Positions 1-8,320 of a stretch of DNA of 36,171 bases are shown here, in pieces (position 1 is the first letter of the stretch; every line of letters starts with the position of its first letter). Position numbers and translations under genes: made by a program. Origin of the DNA: Bradyrhizobium campsiandrae (lineage in GTDB: Bacteria; Pseudomonadota; Alphaproteobacteria; Rhizobiales; Xanthobacteraceae); the NCBI RefSeq assembly GCF_014529705.1, contig NZ_JAANIH010000082.1:1-36171 (forward strand). Reading direction: 5' to 3'. The notes beneath the pieces were generated by a model. The model ran no database searches. It was not told where the DNA came from and saw only the letters and a list, made by a program, of their open reading frames with translations.

Positions 1-540
1 ACCCATGCGAGCACCAGCGACCCGGACAGCAGGCTTTACCGCAAGGCGGCCGGACGGGAGGCCAGGCTTTGCTATATGGGCCACGCCACCATGGAGAACC
101 GGCATGGACTGGCGGTGGCCGGCAAGGTCACGCATGCCAATGGCACCGCCGAACGCCGGGCTTCGGAGACCATGCTGAAGGCAAGGCGCAAAGCCGCGGG
201 CCGCCGCATCACGGCCGGTGAGGACAAGGCGTACGATACCGCCGACCATGTCGCCAATCTTCGCGCCATCGGCGTGACGCCGCATGTGACGCAGAATCAG
301 GCCGTCACCAAAACCGGCAGGACCCGCAACAGCGCCATCGATGAACGAACCACGCGGCATCCGGGGTACGGCATGTCGCAATCACGCCGAGCGATGGTCG
401 AGTGCATCTTCGGATGGGGCAAGCAGCATGGCACCATGCGCAAGACCAAACATCGCGGCATCGGTCGCGTCGCCGCCAACTTCCTGCTCAATCTGATCGC
501 CTATAACCTGATCCGCATCCCCAAAATGGTTGCAGCGTAG
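1..540 (+). CDS. IS5-family transposase, C-terminal part (cut by window edge)
   Basis: The reading frame is open from base 1 to the TAG at 538-540, so the true start lies outside the window; the Met at 76 is internal. The protein has the C-terminal half of an IS5-family DDE transposase: GEDKAYDT supplies the second catalytic Asp, and ECIFGWGKQHGTMRKTKHRG supplies the Glu with its following basic segment, ending in LLNLIAYNLIRIPK. The part seen shows no frameshift or stop. The element belongs to the mobile material at the left border of the catabolic region. Subgroup assignment within IS5 is not possible from this part. Confidence 0.85.
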   Translation, partial: THASTSDPDSRLYRKAAGREARLCYMGHATMENRHGLAVAGKVTHANGTAERRASETMLKARRKAAGRRITAGEDKAYDTADHVANLRAIGVTPHVTQNQAVTKTGRTRNSAIDERTTRHPGYGMSQSRRAMVECIFGWGKQHGTMRKTKHRGIGRVAANFLLNLIAYNLIRIPKMVAA

Positions 541-640
541 CCGACCCAGACCTCAAACTCCCGAGCGCGCTATCCCAACAACAGACCGCAAAATAGAAAG
601 AACAGCCAATTCTTTGCGTTTTTCAGCAGACTGCTAAACG
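541..640 (+). mobile_element. right end of the IS5-family element
   Basis: Non-coding tail after the transposase stop. The segment tttttcagcagactgcta around 623-638 resembles the terminal inverted repeats of alphaproteobacterial IS5 elements. The left end is outside the window, so neither the matching repeat nor a target duplication can be checked and the exact border is approximate. Confidence 0.45.
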
Positions 641-701
641 TGGATCAGGTATAGATCCCCGGTTCGGACAGGCTTTACAGGGCGAGAGTTCGCCGCAGTC
701 A

Positions 702-1460
702 ATGACGTCGAAGGGCAAGGCAGGACAGAGATCGGCGGTCAAGTCGGCCGAGCGAACGCTCGCGATCCTGGAATATTTCCGGGAAAAGAAACGCGGCGCG
801 ACCGTCGGTGAAATTGCCGGCGATCTTGGATTGCCGCAGTCGAGCACGACGATGCTGCTACAAAGCCTGCTCGATCTGGGCTATCTCGACTACACCCCCC
901 AAACCCGGAAGTTCCAGCCGACCTTTCGCGTCGCGGTGCTTGGCAGCTGGATACAGCAAAGCATGTTCAAGAGCGGTCCGCTGACCGACATCATGGAATC
1001 GATCGGTACTTCGACCGGGGAGACGGTGCTGCTGGGCCTGCAGAATGGCCCCAGCCTGCAGTACGTCCACATTGTACCGGCCATGTACCCGATCCAGCTC
1101 GCGGCGCAGGTCGGGATTTTGCGGCCGATGACGTGCGCCGCACTTGGACGCGTGCTCCTGGCTCGGAAGCCCAACGACGAAGTCCGCGCCATCGTTCGCC
1201 GCAACAATGCCGACGCCGAAGCCAGTGCCCATCGCGTCCACGAGCGGGAGTTCATGGCGGAGATCGAGATCATTCGCAGCCAGGGTTTTGCCGAAAGCCG
1301 GGGTAAGATGATCCCTGGTGCAAACGTCATCGGAATGATTGTCCCCGATCAGCCCAACCGAGCGCCATTGGCTATCGGCGTCGGTGGACCGATGGCACGG
1401 ATCGAGGAACGCCGCGAGGAAATTCTCCGAGTCATGCGTTACCATCTGCGCATGCGCTAG
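702..1460 (+). CDS. IclR-family transcriptional regulator
   Basis: 252 aa, the normal size for the family. An N-terminal winged helix-turn-helix (about residues 12-75: SAERTLAILEYF, then GEIAGDLGLPQSSTTMLLQSLLDLGYL) is followed by the IclR ligand-binding domain (about 85-250). The gene is convergent with the CaiB transferase gene, with 27 bp between the stops. Known IclR proteins often control neighbouring aromatic-acid or dicarboxylic-acid catabolic genes, so the minus-strand operon at 1488-8267 is the likely target. A repeated palindrome in front of two genes of that operon (8341-8357 and 6092-6108) is a candidate binding site. The ATG at 702 has only a weak purine-rich ribosome site. The inducer is unknown. 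Confidence 0.88.
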   Translation: MTSKGKAGQRSAVKSAERTLAILEYFREKKRGATVGEIAGDLGLPQSSTTMLLQSLLDLGYLDYTPQTRKFQPTFRVAVLGSWIQQSMFKSGPLTDIMESIGTSTGETVLLGLQNGPSLQYVHIVPAMYPIQLAAQVGILRPMTCAALGRVLLARKPNDEVRAIVRRNNADAEASAHRVHEREFMAEIEIIRSQGFAESRGKMIPGANVIGMIVPDQPNRAPLAIGVGGPMARIEERREEILRVMRYHLRMR

Positions 1461-1487
1461 ACTTCGCGGTCCTGCTCTGGCCACTTG

Positions 1488-2738
1488 CTACCGGACAATC
1501 CCCGCCTGCTTGAAGCTGGAGATTTCCTCTGTTGCACAACCGATGTCTCCGAGAATCTGATCGGTATGTTCGCCGAGCAGCGGCGCGCGATGGCGAACGG
1601 ACCCCGGCGTTGCCGTCATGCGGATCGGCACGCCTGCGATCGTGACCGGCGTCGCGCAACCTGGATGCTCGACTTCGACGATCATGTCACGGACGGCGAA
1701 ATGAGGATCCTCCGCGATTTCGTCGATCTGATAGACAGGTCCGAACGGGATCTTGCCGCCGAGCAGTTCCTTCAATTGTTGCTTGGTGTGACGGCCGGTG
1801 AATTCTCCGACCGCCTCGTAGACCGCGTCTCGATTGGCCACACGCGCATGCCGGTCGGCCATGCGCGGATCGGAGATCAAGTCATCGCGTCCCATCAGGC
1901 GACACAGTGTTTTCCAGAACTCGTCCGAATGCGCGGCAATCGTCACCCAGCCGTCGAGCGCTCTGACCATCCCGAACGGCGACAGCAGCGGATGCCGGTT
2001 GCCTTCGGGACGCGGATTAGTCCCCTGGAACGAGCGCTGGTGTACGATGCGCTCGCACAGCGACAGCACGGCGTCGACCATCGACACGTCGACATATTGA
2101 CCCTCGCCGGTCTTCTGCGCTCGCAGCACGGCGCACAAGATGCCATAGGCCGCCATCGCGGCCGGCACCAGATCACCCACGCCGGGGCCGACCTTCAGCG
2201 GTGTATCCACATCAGGGCCCGTTATTCCCATGATGCCACCCATCGCCTGAGCGACCGGATCGTAGGCCGGCCAGTCAGTATAGGGACTGCGCCCGGTGCG
2301 GGGATCGCCGAATCCCCGGATCGACGCGTAGACCAATCGCGGATTCTCCTGGCGCAGCGTTTCATAGGAGAGGCCCAGTTTTTCCATCACCCCGGCGCGG
2401 AAATTCTCCACGACGACGTCGGCACTCCTGCACAGGCGCAGCACAAGCGCCCTGCCCTCAGGTCGCTTCAAGTCCAGTGCGATGCTCTTCTTGTTGCGAT
2501 TGATGCTGGCAAAATAGCCGCCATAGGCCTGCAGCTTGTCGTCGTCCCGGAAGGGACCGCCCGCGCGCGTGCCCTCACCTTCAAGCGGTTCGATCTTGAT
2601 GACCTCGGCGCCCTGGTCGGCAAGCATCATTGTACAATAAGGCCCGGCCAGCATCTGGGTCAGATCGATCACGCGGATGCCCTCAAGTGCTCCTGCCGGT
2701 GCGGCGCCGCTTGCGGCTTCACCAGATGAATGCGACAT
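1488..2738 (-). CDS. CaiB/BaiF (class III) CoA-transferase
   Basis: 416 aa from ATG 2738, a usual length. Class III transferases move CoA between carboxylic acids through an aspartyl-CoA mixed anhydride. Seen: the N-terminal GIRVIDLTQMLAGPYCTMMLADQGAEVIKIEP signature (split here by the fold, not by the gene), NRNKKSIALDL, YASIRGFG, and the expected catalytic Asp in VGPGVGDLVPA (Asp189). A GTG at 2792 would overlap the upstream stop (GTGA) and add 18 residues. I prefer 2738 because the family domain starts soon after and AGGGG lies 10 nt upstream, but coupling from 2792 is possible. Last gene of module 1. Beside a CitE-type lyase and MaoC hydratases, it probably activates a dicarboxylic acid using succinyl-CoA or another CoA donor; the substrate is inferred. 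Confidence 0.88.
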   Translation of the reverse strand: MSHSSGEAASGAAPAGALEGIRVIDLTQMLAGPYCTMMLADQGAEVIKIEPLEGEGTRAGGPFRDDDKLQAYGGYFASINRNKKSIALDLKRPEGRALVLRLCRSADVVVENFRAGVMEKLGLSYETLRQENPRLVYASIRGFGDPRTGRSPYTDWPAYDPVAQAMGGIMGITGPDVDTPLKVGPGVGDLVPAAMAAYGILCAVLRAQKTGEGQYVDVSMVDAVLSLCERIVHQRSFQGTNPRPEGNRHPLLSPFGMVRALDGWVTIAAHSDEFWKTLCRLMGRDDLISDPRMADRHARVANRDAVYEAVGEFTGRHTKQQLKELLGGKIPFGPVYQIDEIAEDPHFAVRDMIVEVEHPGCATPVTIAGVPIRMTATPGSVRHRAPLLGEHTDQILGDIGCATEEISSFKQAGIVR

Positions 2739-2788
2739 CGGAAAGGTGCCCCTGCAAGATGATGCGGCGACGCGCGCCGCGACGATGA

Positions 2789-3706
2789 TCACATGCCGAT
2801 CAGATTGGCGCGTTCGACCACATTGTTGATGATACGGATCGATGCGATGTCGATCATCTTGCCCTCATACATCACCGCACCCAGTCCCTTGGCGAGCGCT
2901 TCGTCGAACGCCGCCTTCATGGCACGGGCACGATCGACGTCGGTCGGGGTCGGCGAGAATATTTCCTGCGCAATCTCGACCTGCGACGGGTGGATGGCCC
3001 ATTTGCCGACCAGCCCGAGCGTCATCGCGCGCCGACATTCCTCCCGATAAGTGTCCGGATCCCTGATGTCGGCGAAGGGACCATCGACAGGGTCGAGCCC
3101 GAACGATTTGCAGGCGATCGCCAGTCGGTGGCGCTGGTAGTGCCAGATATCGCCCGGATATCCGCCGGAGCCGCCGATCGCCTTCACCGAAACGCCCTGA
3201 CTTGCAGAGTAGTCGCCCATCCCGAAGATCAGGGCTTCGAGCCGCGGCGTCGACGCCGCGATGCGCTCGATGTTCATCATGCCCTCGACTTCCTCGATCA
3301 AGCATTCGAGGCCAATCCTGTTCTTGAGGCCGAGATCCTTCTCCAACTGCGAAAGCAGCTTGTCGACGAACAGGACATCGTCGGCGTCGAGCACCTTGGG
3401 GATCATGATCAGATCAAGTCGCTCGCCCGCGCCCTGGACCACCTCGATGATGTCCCCGTAGCAGAAGCGGGTCGCGGTATCGTTGATGCGGACGCAGCGC
3501 ACGGTCCGGCCGAACTCCAGCGTATTGAGTGCTTTGACGATATTGCCCCGCGCCGCCTTCTTCTGGTCGGGCGCCACCGCGTCCTCGAGGTCGAAAAAGA
3601 CATAATCGAGGTCGAGGGCCGCGGCCTTCGCCATCATCTTTTCCGAGCTGCCGGGCACCGAGAGCTGGCAGCGGCGGAGCCGCTTGGGGCGTACGGGTTT
3701 CGTCAT
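2789..3706 (-). CDS. HpcH/HpaI-CitE family lyase, malyl-CoA / beta-methylmalyl-CoA lyase-like
   Basis: 305 aa. The whole length follows the pattern of alphaproteobacterial Mcl1 proteins: RCQLSVPGS, FFDLEDAVAPD with K/AR following, VRIN (Arg73), MIPKV, LIEEVEG (Glu138, metal ligand position), FGMGDYSAS (Asp165, second metal ligand) and VGKWAIHPSQVEIA near the C-terminus. Family members cleave malyl-CoA, beta-methylmalyl-CoA or citramalyl-CoA into an acyl-CoA plus glyoxylate or pyruvate, using Mg2+. Start ATG 3706 is preceded by GGAG. It lies between the MaoC gene and the CoA-transferase gene, in line with a hydration-then-cleavage route. The exact acyl-CoA (malyl, methylmalyl, citramalyl or a larger 3-hydroxyacyl-CoA) cannot be told from sequence. 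Confidence 0.87.
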   Translation of the reverse strand: MTKPVRPKRLRRCQLSVPGSSEKMMAKAAALDLDYVFFDLEDAVAPDQKKAARGNIVKALNTLEFGRTVRCVRINDTATRFCYGDIIEVVQGAGERLDLIMIPKVLDADDVLFVDKLLSQLEKDLGLKNRIGLECLIEEVEGMMNIERIAASTPRLEALIFGMGDYSASQGVSVKAIGGSGGYPGDIWHYQRHRLAIACKSFGLDPVDGPFADIRDPDTYREECRRAMTLGLVGKWAIHPSQVEIAQEIFSPTPTDVDRARAMKAAFDEALAKGLGAVMYEGKMIDIASIRIINNVVERANLIGM

Positions 3707-3747
3707 GGTGTTTCTCCGATCTCGAGTAGTTTGTCTGCTTGCCCGGC

Positions 3748-4242
3748 CTACCGGGAGCCCCAGGCGTTTCGGCGCTTCATCAGAACGGTGCGCTCGCCCT
3801 CGTAGACCAGTTTGTCGTGCTGGTTGATGCCGTAATGCTTGAAGCGGACGATGCCGGCATCGGCGCGGTCGGCATCCTTCTTCTCCAGCACCTCGGTAAA
3901 AGCATAGAGCGTGTCGCCGTGGTGCACCGGCGTCTTCAGGCGAATCTTGTCCATGCCGAGCTCCTGCAGCACCTGCTCGCCGGTGTCCTGGGCGGCGAGC
4001 CCGATCACCATCGAGAAATTGATTCCGCCGAAAACAATGCGGGTGTCGAAGCCGGCGATGCCCGACGACTTCTGCATCAGGTGCTCGTTGAAATGACCCT
4101 GTGCGGTATTCATCACCATGTTGGTGATGAGCACGTTGTCCATTTCGGTGACGGTCTTGCCGCGTGCGTGGGCAATCACCTGCCCAACCGCGAAATTCTC
4201 GAAATAATTGTCCGGCGACGTTCTGCTGCTGATGTTACTCAT
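3748..4242 (-). CDS. single-hotdog MaoC-family dehydratase, mesaconyl-CoA hydratase-like
   Basis: 164 aa, one hotdog domain. The opening NYFENFAVGQVIAHARGKTVTEMD and the ending GINQHDKLVYEGERTVLMKRR follow the N-terminal half of mesaconyl-CoA hydratases (Mch), which are about twice this size. The usual hydratase-2 motif (G-D-x-N-P-x-H) is replaced by MNTAQGHFNEHLM, so if it is catalytic it uses an Mch-like rather than a standard site. A second single-hotdog gene sits two genes upstream (5502-5990), and the two may form a hetero-oligomer that replaces the two-domain enzyme. RBS AGGAG about 10 nt before ATG 4242. Expected role: reversible hydration of an enoyl-CoA before the CitE-type lyase next door. 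Confidence 0.83.
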   Translation of the reverse strand: MSNISSRTSPDNYFENFAVGQVIAHARGKTVTEMDNVLITNMVMNTAQGHFNEHLMQKSSGIAGFDTRIVFGGINFSMVIGLAAQDTGEQVLQELGMDKIRLKTPVHHGDTLYAFTEVLEKKDADRADAGIVRFKHYGINQHDKLVYEGERTVLMKRRNAWGSR

Positions 4243-4254
4243 GGGGGACCGCTC

Positions 4255-5505
4255 CTACCGGAGGTGCTCGAACGCCTGCTCGATCATTCGGCGTTCGGTT
4301 ACCGAGCGGCCGAGCAGATTGTCTGAGATGATGCGTTGCTGGATTTCCGAGGTACCCTCGAAGATCTTGGTCAGCCGGGCGTCGCGCCAATAGCGCTCGA
4401 CCGCGTGAAGCTTCGTGTAACCGGCGCCGCCATGGATCTGGATCGCCTCCGAGGTCACTTCTTCGGCCATTTCCGAGGCGAAGTATTTCACCATCGACGC
4501 TTCGCTGTCGCATCGCCTGTTCTGATCGATCTCGCCGCAGACGTAGTACAGCAGCTGACGGGCGGCCTCGATCTTGGTGGCCATGGTCGCGATCTTGAAG
4601 CGGATGGCCTGGAATTCGCTGATCGGCATGCCGAATTGCTTTCGCTCTTTGGCATAGGCGATCGAGTCCTCAAGCGCGCCCTGCGCCAGCCCGATTGAGC
4701 GGGCGGCCGTGTGCGCGCGCGCCGCTTCAAGGCCGTGTGCCATGAGGTAGAACGCCTTGCCTTCCTCCCCGATCAACGCATCGGCCGGCACCCGGGTGCC
4801 CTGGAACGACAGTTCATAGGTGTTCCAGCCGAAATAGCCGATCTTCGGGATCGGATTGCCCTCGCAATTTTCGGGCAGAGAGCCGCGCGGCTTCTCGATC
4901 ATGAACGCGGAAATCCCGAGAAAGCGCTTCTCCGCCGATGGCGGAGGAGCGGTGCGTGCGAACACCGTGATGTAATCGGCGCCATCGGCGAATGTGCACC
5001 AGTACTTGCTGCCGGTGATCACCCAATGATCGCCGTCGCGAACCGCTCGGCAGGAAATCGAGGCGAGGTCGGAACCGGTGCCGGGTTCGGATAGGGCAGC
5101 CGCCTGCAAAAACTCGCCGCGTGCGGCCCGCCGCATCCGGTCGGCGTTCTTCGGGCTCAGCTTCCCACCCAGCCGCAACCATCCAGCCTGGCCGCGCGCC
5201 ATGATCGAGGCGACCGACATCCATCCGCGGGCGAGCTGCTCCGCCACCAGGCAGTATTCGAACGCGCCCAGTCCAAGCCCGCCATATTCCTCGGGAACCC
5301 GGATGCCGAAATAGCCCATGTTCGCCATCTTCTGTCGCAACTCCATGGGAATCGTGCCCTGCTGGGGGTCGAGCCGATTGGCGACCGGCAGCACTTCCTT
5401 CATCGTGAACTCGCGCGCGGTGTCGCGGATCAGTATGCGTTCTTCCGTCATGTAGCCGCGACCATCGCCGGACATTGTTGCGGCCGCTTCGGATGATGTT
5501 GTCAT
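4255..5505 (-). CDS. acyl-CoA dehydrogenase (Glu in FEGT position)
   Basis: 416 aa from ATG 5505, FAD flavoprotein of the ACAD family that makes a 2,3-enoyl-CoA and passes electrons to ETF. Seen: EEYGGLGLG, the FAD/substrate segment ALSEPGTGSDLASI, KYWCTFADGADYITVFART, RKQFGMPISEFQAIRFK, IHGGAGYTK and the C-terminal KIFEGTSEIQ, where Glu383 is at the catalytic-base position of medium- and short-chain type enzymes. The start is chosen over the longer frame because GAGGAAG lies 6 nt upstream and ATGA overlaps the stop of the MaoC gene (5502-5505). In module 1 a substituted succinyl-CoA such as methylsuccinyl-CoA is a reasonable substrate guess; sequence alone does not prove it. Confidence 0.88.
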   Translation of the reverse strand: MTTSSEAAATMSGDGRGYMTEERILIRDTAREFTMKEVLPVANRLDPQQGTIPMELRQKMANMGYFGIRVPEEYGGLGLGAFEYCLVAEQLARGWMSVASIMARGQAGWLRLGGKLSPKNADRMRRAARGEFLQAAALSEPGTGSDLASISCRAVRDGDHWVITGSKYWCTFADGADYITVFARTAPPPSAEKRFLGISAFMIEKPRGSLPENCEGNPIPKIGYFGWNTYELSFQGTRVPADALIGEEGKAFYLMAHGLEAARAHTAARSIGLAQGALEDSIAYAKERKQFGMPISEFQAIRFKIATMATKIEAARQLLYYVCGEIDQNRRCDSEASMVKYFASEMAEEVTSEAIQIHGGAGYTKLHAVERYWRDARLTKIFEGTSEIQQRIISDNLLGRSVTERRMIEQAFEHLR

Positions 5506-5990
5506 TTGCGCTTCCTCACCAGGTTGGTGCGTTGAAAGTCGATGACCAGATCGCCCTTCTCGCAAAAGCCCTTGGTGTGCCAGGTGACAATGCCGTAGTC
5601 GGGACGACTATCGGTCTCGCGAGCGGCGATGACCTGGCTCTCCGCGTAGACCGTTTCGCCAACAATGACGGGCCTGTGATAGGTCAACTTGTCGACGCCG
5701 AGAAAGGGACCGCCGCCCTCGCTGAGGTCCTCGACCGTCAGTCCGAACACGGTATTGAACACCAATAGCGGACAGACCACGAGATCGGCGTGGCCATGGG
5801 CGCGCGCATAGTCGGCGTTCGTATAAAGCGGATTGTAGTGGAGCGTCAGGGTCACGAACTGCGTGTTGTCGGCGACCGTGAGCGTTCGCCCCCAATGATG
5901 CCGGAACACGCGTCCAACGGCGAAGTCTTCGAATCTGTTGCCGCGCGGCCAAGGCTTCGCGCGCGCTTTCAGATCGGTGACGATGTCCAT
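5502..5990 (-). CDS. single-hotdog MaoC-family protein
   Basis: 162 aa. Start ATG 5990 is supported by GAGGAG 8 nt upstream; the longer open frame to 6164 has no such site and no family similarity. The hotdog domain runs through GNRFEDFAVGRVFRHHWGRT, then HYNPLYTNADYARAHG, which corresponds to the hydratase-2 motif G-D-x-N-P-x-H but with His for Asp and Tyr for His, so the catalytic pair is altered. This suggests either a non-canonical hydratase or the structural partner of the other single-hotdog protein (3748-4242). The ATGA overlap with the acyl-CoA dehydrogenase gene implies translational coupling. A 136-bp gap upstream holds a palindrome (6092-6108) and may contain a second promoter. Confidence 0.82.
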   Translation of the reverse strand: MDIVTDLKARAKPWPRGNRFEDFAVGRVFRHHWGRTLTVADNTQFVTLTLHYNPLYTNADYARAHGHADLVVCPLLVFNTVFGLTVEDLSEGGGPFLGVDKLTYHRPVIVGETVYAESQVIAARETDSRPDYGIVTWHTKGFCEKGDLVIDFQRTNLVRKRK

Positions 5991-6091
5991 TTCGCCCGCT
6001 CCTCTTTCACGCGCGCCTGGAAGCACTGCGTTGGCCGACTGTGACAACCTCGCTGGGCACCGTCTACCGGAATGAAGCGTTTCAGGAATAG

Positions 6092-6108
6092 AATCACGGA
6101 TGTGATGG
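6092..6108. promoter_or_regulatory. candidate operator, second copy (module 1)
   Basis: Imperfect palindrome ATCAC-GGAT-GTGAT followed by GG, about 100 bp before the MaoC start at 5990. Fifteen of 17 positions match the copy at 8341-8357 in front of the first gene of the same operon. The likely reader is the IclR protein at 702-1460; this is inference. Confidence 0.45.
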
Positions 6109-6126
6109 AACGATCGCAAGTGCGTT

Positions 6127-6921
6127 TCACTTGCCGTCGATGATCCCTGAGCATTCGCCGACAAAGCGCGCTACCGCTTCGTTGAACTGCTCGGCCGCTT
6201 CGATATTGATGGAATGCCCGCCATCCAGATCGACGACAGCCAGCGACGGCAGCAACTGGGCCGCGCGGGTGCGCAACGGCTGGAATGGCTTTTCCCACCG
6301 CCCGTTGATCAATAGCGTCGGAACCTTAAGCGCGCCCAGGCAATCGGTCACCGACAATTGCGGCACGGTGTAGCGGATCGCGTTGGCGATAGCCGCTGGG
6401 GATATCCGCGCTGCGTCGTCCAGCAACTCGCCCATGACCCCGGGTGGAAAGCGCGTCGCGAAACGGGGATGGAATGGCAGGGATTCGATCGCAGCCAGGC
6501 CGTCCCGCTCCAGCGCATCGGCTCGCTTCAGCCGCCCTGCTTCGTCGTCCCGCTCGCCGGGAGCCGCCAGCGCCGACATCGAGTTGGTGAAGATCTGGCA
6601 GGCTACATGAGCCGAATGTTGATGCGCGTAGCGGATGGTGAGGCCGGCGCCGAACGACTGGCCGCATACCAGCCAGCGATCCGCGCCGAGATCGCGCCGG
6701 ATACCGTCGAAGGCGTCGATATAGGTTCCGACCCGATAGGCGTGCGGATCATCCGGCGCCGGCGAGCGGCCGTGCCCCCACAACTCGACCACCACCGGAC
6801 GGCAGAAAGTCTTCAGGCCCTCAAGGTTGGCCCGCCATTGCGCACGGCTCGACAGGAAGCCGTGAACCAGCAGGAGATAGGGTCCAGTCCCTCCGATGTC
6901 CGCTTCGACATGAAGTTTCAT
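6127..6921 (-). CDS. alpha/beta-hydrolase fold protein
   Basis: 264 aa. Seen: oxyanion strand LLLVHGFLSS, WGHGRS, nucleophile elbow CGQSFGAG (Ser nucleophile) and the C-terminal DLDGGHSINIEAAEQF (His). The usual acid position after the sixth strand reads LLINGRWEKPFQP, so Glu rather than Asp would complete the triad. The family includes C-C bond hydrolases, esterases, lactonases and thioesterases. Here it lies between an MmgE/PrpD gene (26 bp upstream) and a MaoC gene; release of a free acid from an ester, lactone or CoA thioester would fit, but the substrate is unknown. No signal peptide, so cytoplasmic. The ribosome site is weak, consistent with dependence on the upstream gene. Confidence 0.82.
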   Translation of the reverse strand: MKLHVEADIGGTGPYLLLVHGFLSSRAQWRANLEGLKTFCRPVVVELWGHGRSPAPDDPHAYRVGTYIDAFDGIRRDLGADRWLVCGQSFGAGLTIRYAHQHSAHVACQIFTNSMSALAAPGERDDEAGRLKRADALERDGLAAIESLPFHPRFATRFPPGVMGELLDDAARISPAAIANAIRYTVPQLSVTDCLGALKVPTLLINGRWEKPFQPLRTRAAQLLPSLAVVDLDGGHSINIEAAEQFNEAVARFVGECSGIIDGK

Positions 6922-6947
6922 GGCGGATACCCGATCCCGCTCGATAT

Positions 6948-8267
6948 CTAGTTCGCCATGATCGGCCCGATGTCCGGAAGCGTCTCCAGTGCAGCGATGT
7001 TGCGCCGCAATTGGTCCGCCCGGGCGTCTCCGATCACAGGGACGGCTAGGCTGCGAAACTTGCCGGCCAGGCGATCGCCCTGGCGGCCAAGGTCGCGATC
7101 GGGGATACCCACGTCGAGAGTGGTTTCCGCAACCTTGCCGCCCTGCGTTTTGATGACGACATGGGCGTCATGGCCCTGCGGCCGGTCGCCATGGACAGTC
7201 ACGCGCCCCCTGACGGCGTTCAGCGTCGCATCGATAGCGTTCTGATCCGAGTAGGTGCCGATGGCGGCGGTGTCCCGGCCGCAAGCCGCAAGCGCTGCGG
7301 TGTGCCGCAGGCTGAATTTCGTTTCGAGGCCGGTTCGCGGTGCCTGAATGTTGCAGACCGAGAGATGGCCGGGCGCCACATGTACCTCGATCGATGCGAT
7401 TTCCGGTCCGCGCAAGGCCAACTTCTCCCGCAACATCCTGACCGCCTCGATCGTCGAGTGGGTCAGATAGCAGGCGGCGTTGTATTTGAAGAGCGTATCG
7501 ACCACCATGCATCCTCGCCGCGGCATCGGCGCATCTTTCGACGGATCGGCATCGCTTTGCGTGGCGATGAAACCTTGCGCCACTCCAAGCACGTTCGTAT
7601 TGGCGGTAAACCCGCGCTTGGCAAGCCGGGCGGCGAGCACGCCGTTGGCCGCGGCGCGGCCCGCATGGAACGGCTTCGCCATGGTGCCGAACATCGACTT
7701 CAAGCCGGCGGCCTGCGTTCCGGCAAGGCCGAGCGCGGTGGCGACCTGAGCCGCATCGAGGTTCATGAGCAATGCGGCCGCCGCAGCCGCACCGAACGAG
7801 CCCAGCGTCGCGGTGGAGTGGAAACCGCGCGCGTAATGCGACGACATCACCAGCGACCCGATGAAGCCGGCGGCCTCGTAACCGGCTAGGAAAGCGCGCA
7901 GCACGTCGATCCCCGAGCGGCCTTCCGCCTCGCCGACCGCAAGCGCCGCCGGCAGGATGGCCGCCGTCGGATGCCCAATCAGCGGGTGGACGTCGTCATA
8001 GTCGAGCGCATGCGAAGTAGCGCCGTTGACAAGCGCCGCGTCTGCTGTTCCGCAGCGCAGTGCGCAACCGACAACCGACGACCGGCCACGAGCGTCGATC
8101 GAAATTTCTTCACGCAGGATTCGGGCGACCGGCTCCTCCAATCCGGCGAGCGTCACACCAAACCAGTCGAGCACGCATTGTTTGGCGACCGTCAGCGCGG
8201 CCGGATCAAGCGGCGCGTCATGATAGCCTGCGATGTGACCCGCAAGTCTCTGCGTCAGTTCCGGCAT
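6948..8267 (-). CDS. MmgE/PrpD family protein (2-methylcitrate dehydratase / cis-aconitate decarboxylase fold)
   Basis: 439 aa, a usual length. The conserved family segments are intact: GATSHALDYDDVHPLIGHP, GFHSTATLGSFGAAAAAALL, GTMAKPFHAGRAAANG and FKYNAACYLTH. These hold the His and Lys residues that line the active site in PrpD and in cis-aconitate decarboxylase. Known members dehydrate 2-methylcitrate, decarboxylate cis-aconitate to itaconate, or epimerise iminodisuccinate; many are unassigned. No propionate-cycle genes (prpB, prpC) are near, and the operon partners are a CoA-transferase, CitE-type lyase, ACAD and MaoC proteins, so a role on a C5-C7 polycarboxylate is more likely than the 2-methylcitrate cycle. 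First gene of the operon; GGGAG precedes ATG 8267, and a palindrome lies 74 bp upstream. Confidence 0.87.
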   Translation of the reverse strand: MPELTQRLAGHIAGYHDAPLDPAALTVAKQCVLDWFGVTLAGLEEPVARILREEISIDARGRSSVVGCALRCGTADAALVNGATSHALDYDDVHPLIGHPTAAILPAALAVGEAEGRSGIDVLRAFLAGYEAAGFIGSLVMSSHYARGFHSTATLGSFGAAAAAALLMNLDAAQVATALGLAGTQAAGLKSMFGTMAKPFHAGRAAANGVLAARLAKRGFTANTNVLGVAQGFIATQSDADPSKDAPMPRRGCMVVDTLFKYNAACYLTHSTIEAVRMLREKLALRGPEIASIEVHVAPGHLSVCNIQAPRTGLETKFSLRHTAALAACGRDTAAIGTYSDQNAIDATLNAVRGRVTVHGDRPQGHDAHVVIKTQGGKVAETTLDVGIPDRDLGRQGDRLAGKFRSLAVPVIGDARADQLRRNIAALETLPDIGPIMAN

Positions 8268-8320
8268 GGTTCACTCCCACCTTCGGCTTGCCTGCATGTT
8301 CGCGGGATCACGTCAGCCGT

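Noticed and set aside
1485..2729. Plus-strand 414-codon frame opposite the CaiB gene
   Set aside because: Antisense shadow of a conserved protein in high-GC DNA; no family pattern of its own.
2739..2792. N-terminal extension of the CaiB gene to GTG 2792 with GTGA overlap
   Set aside because: The extra 18 residues are not family-like and a better start with AGGGG exists at 2738; kept only as an alternative.
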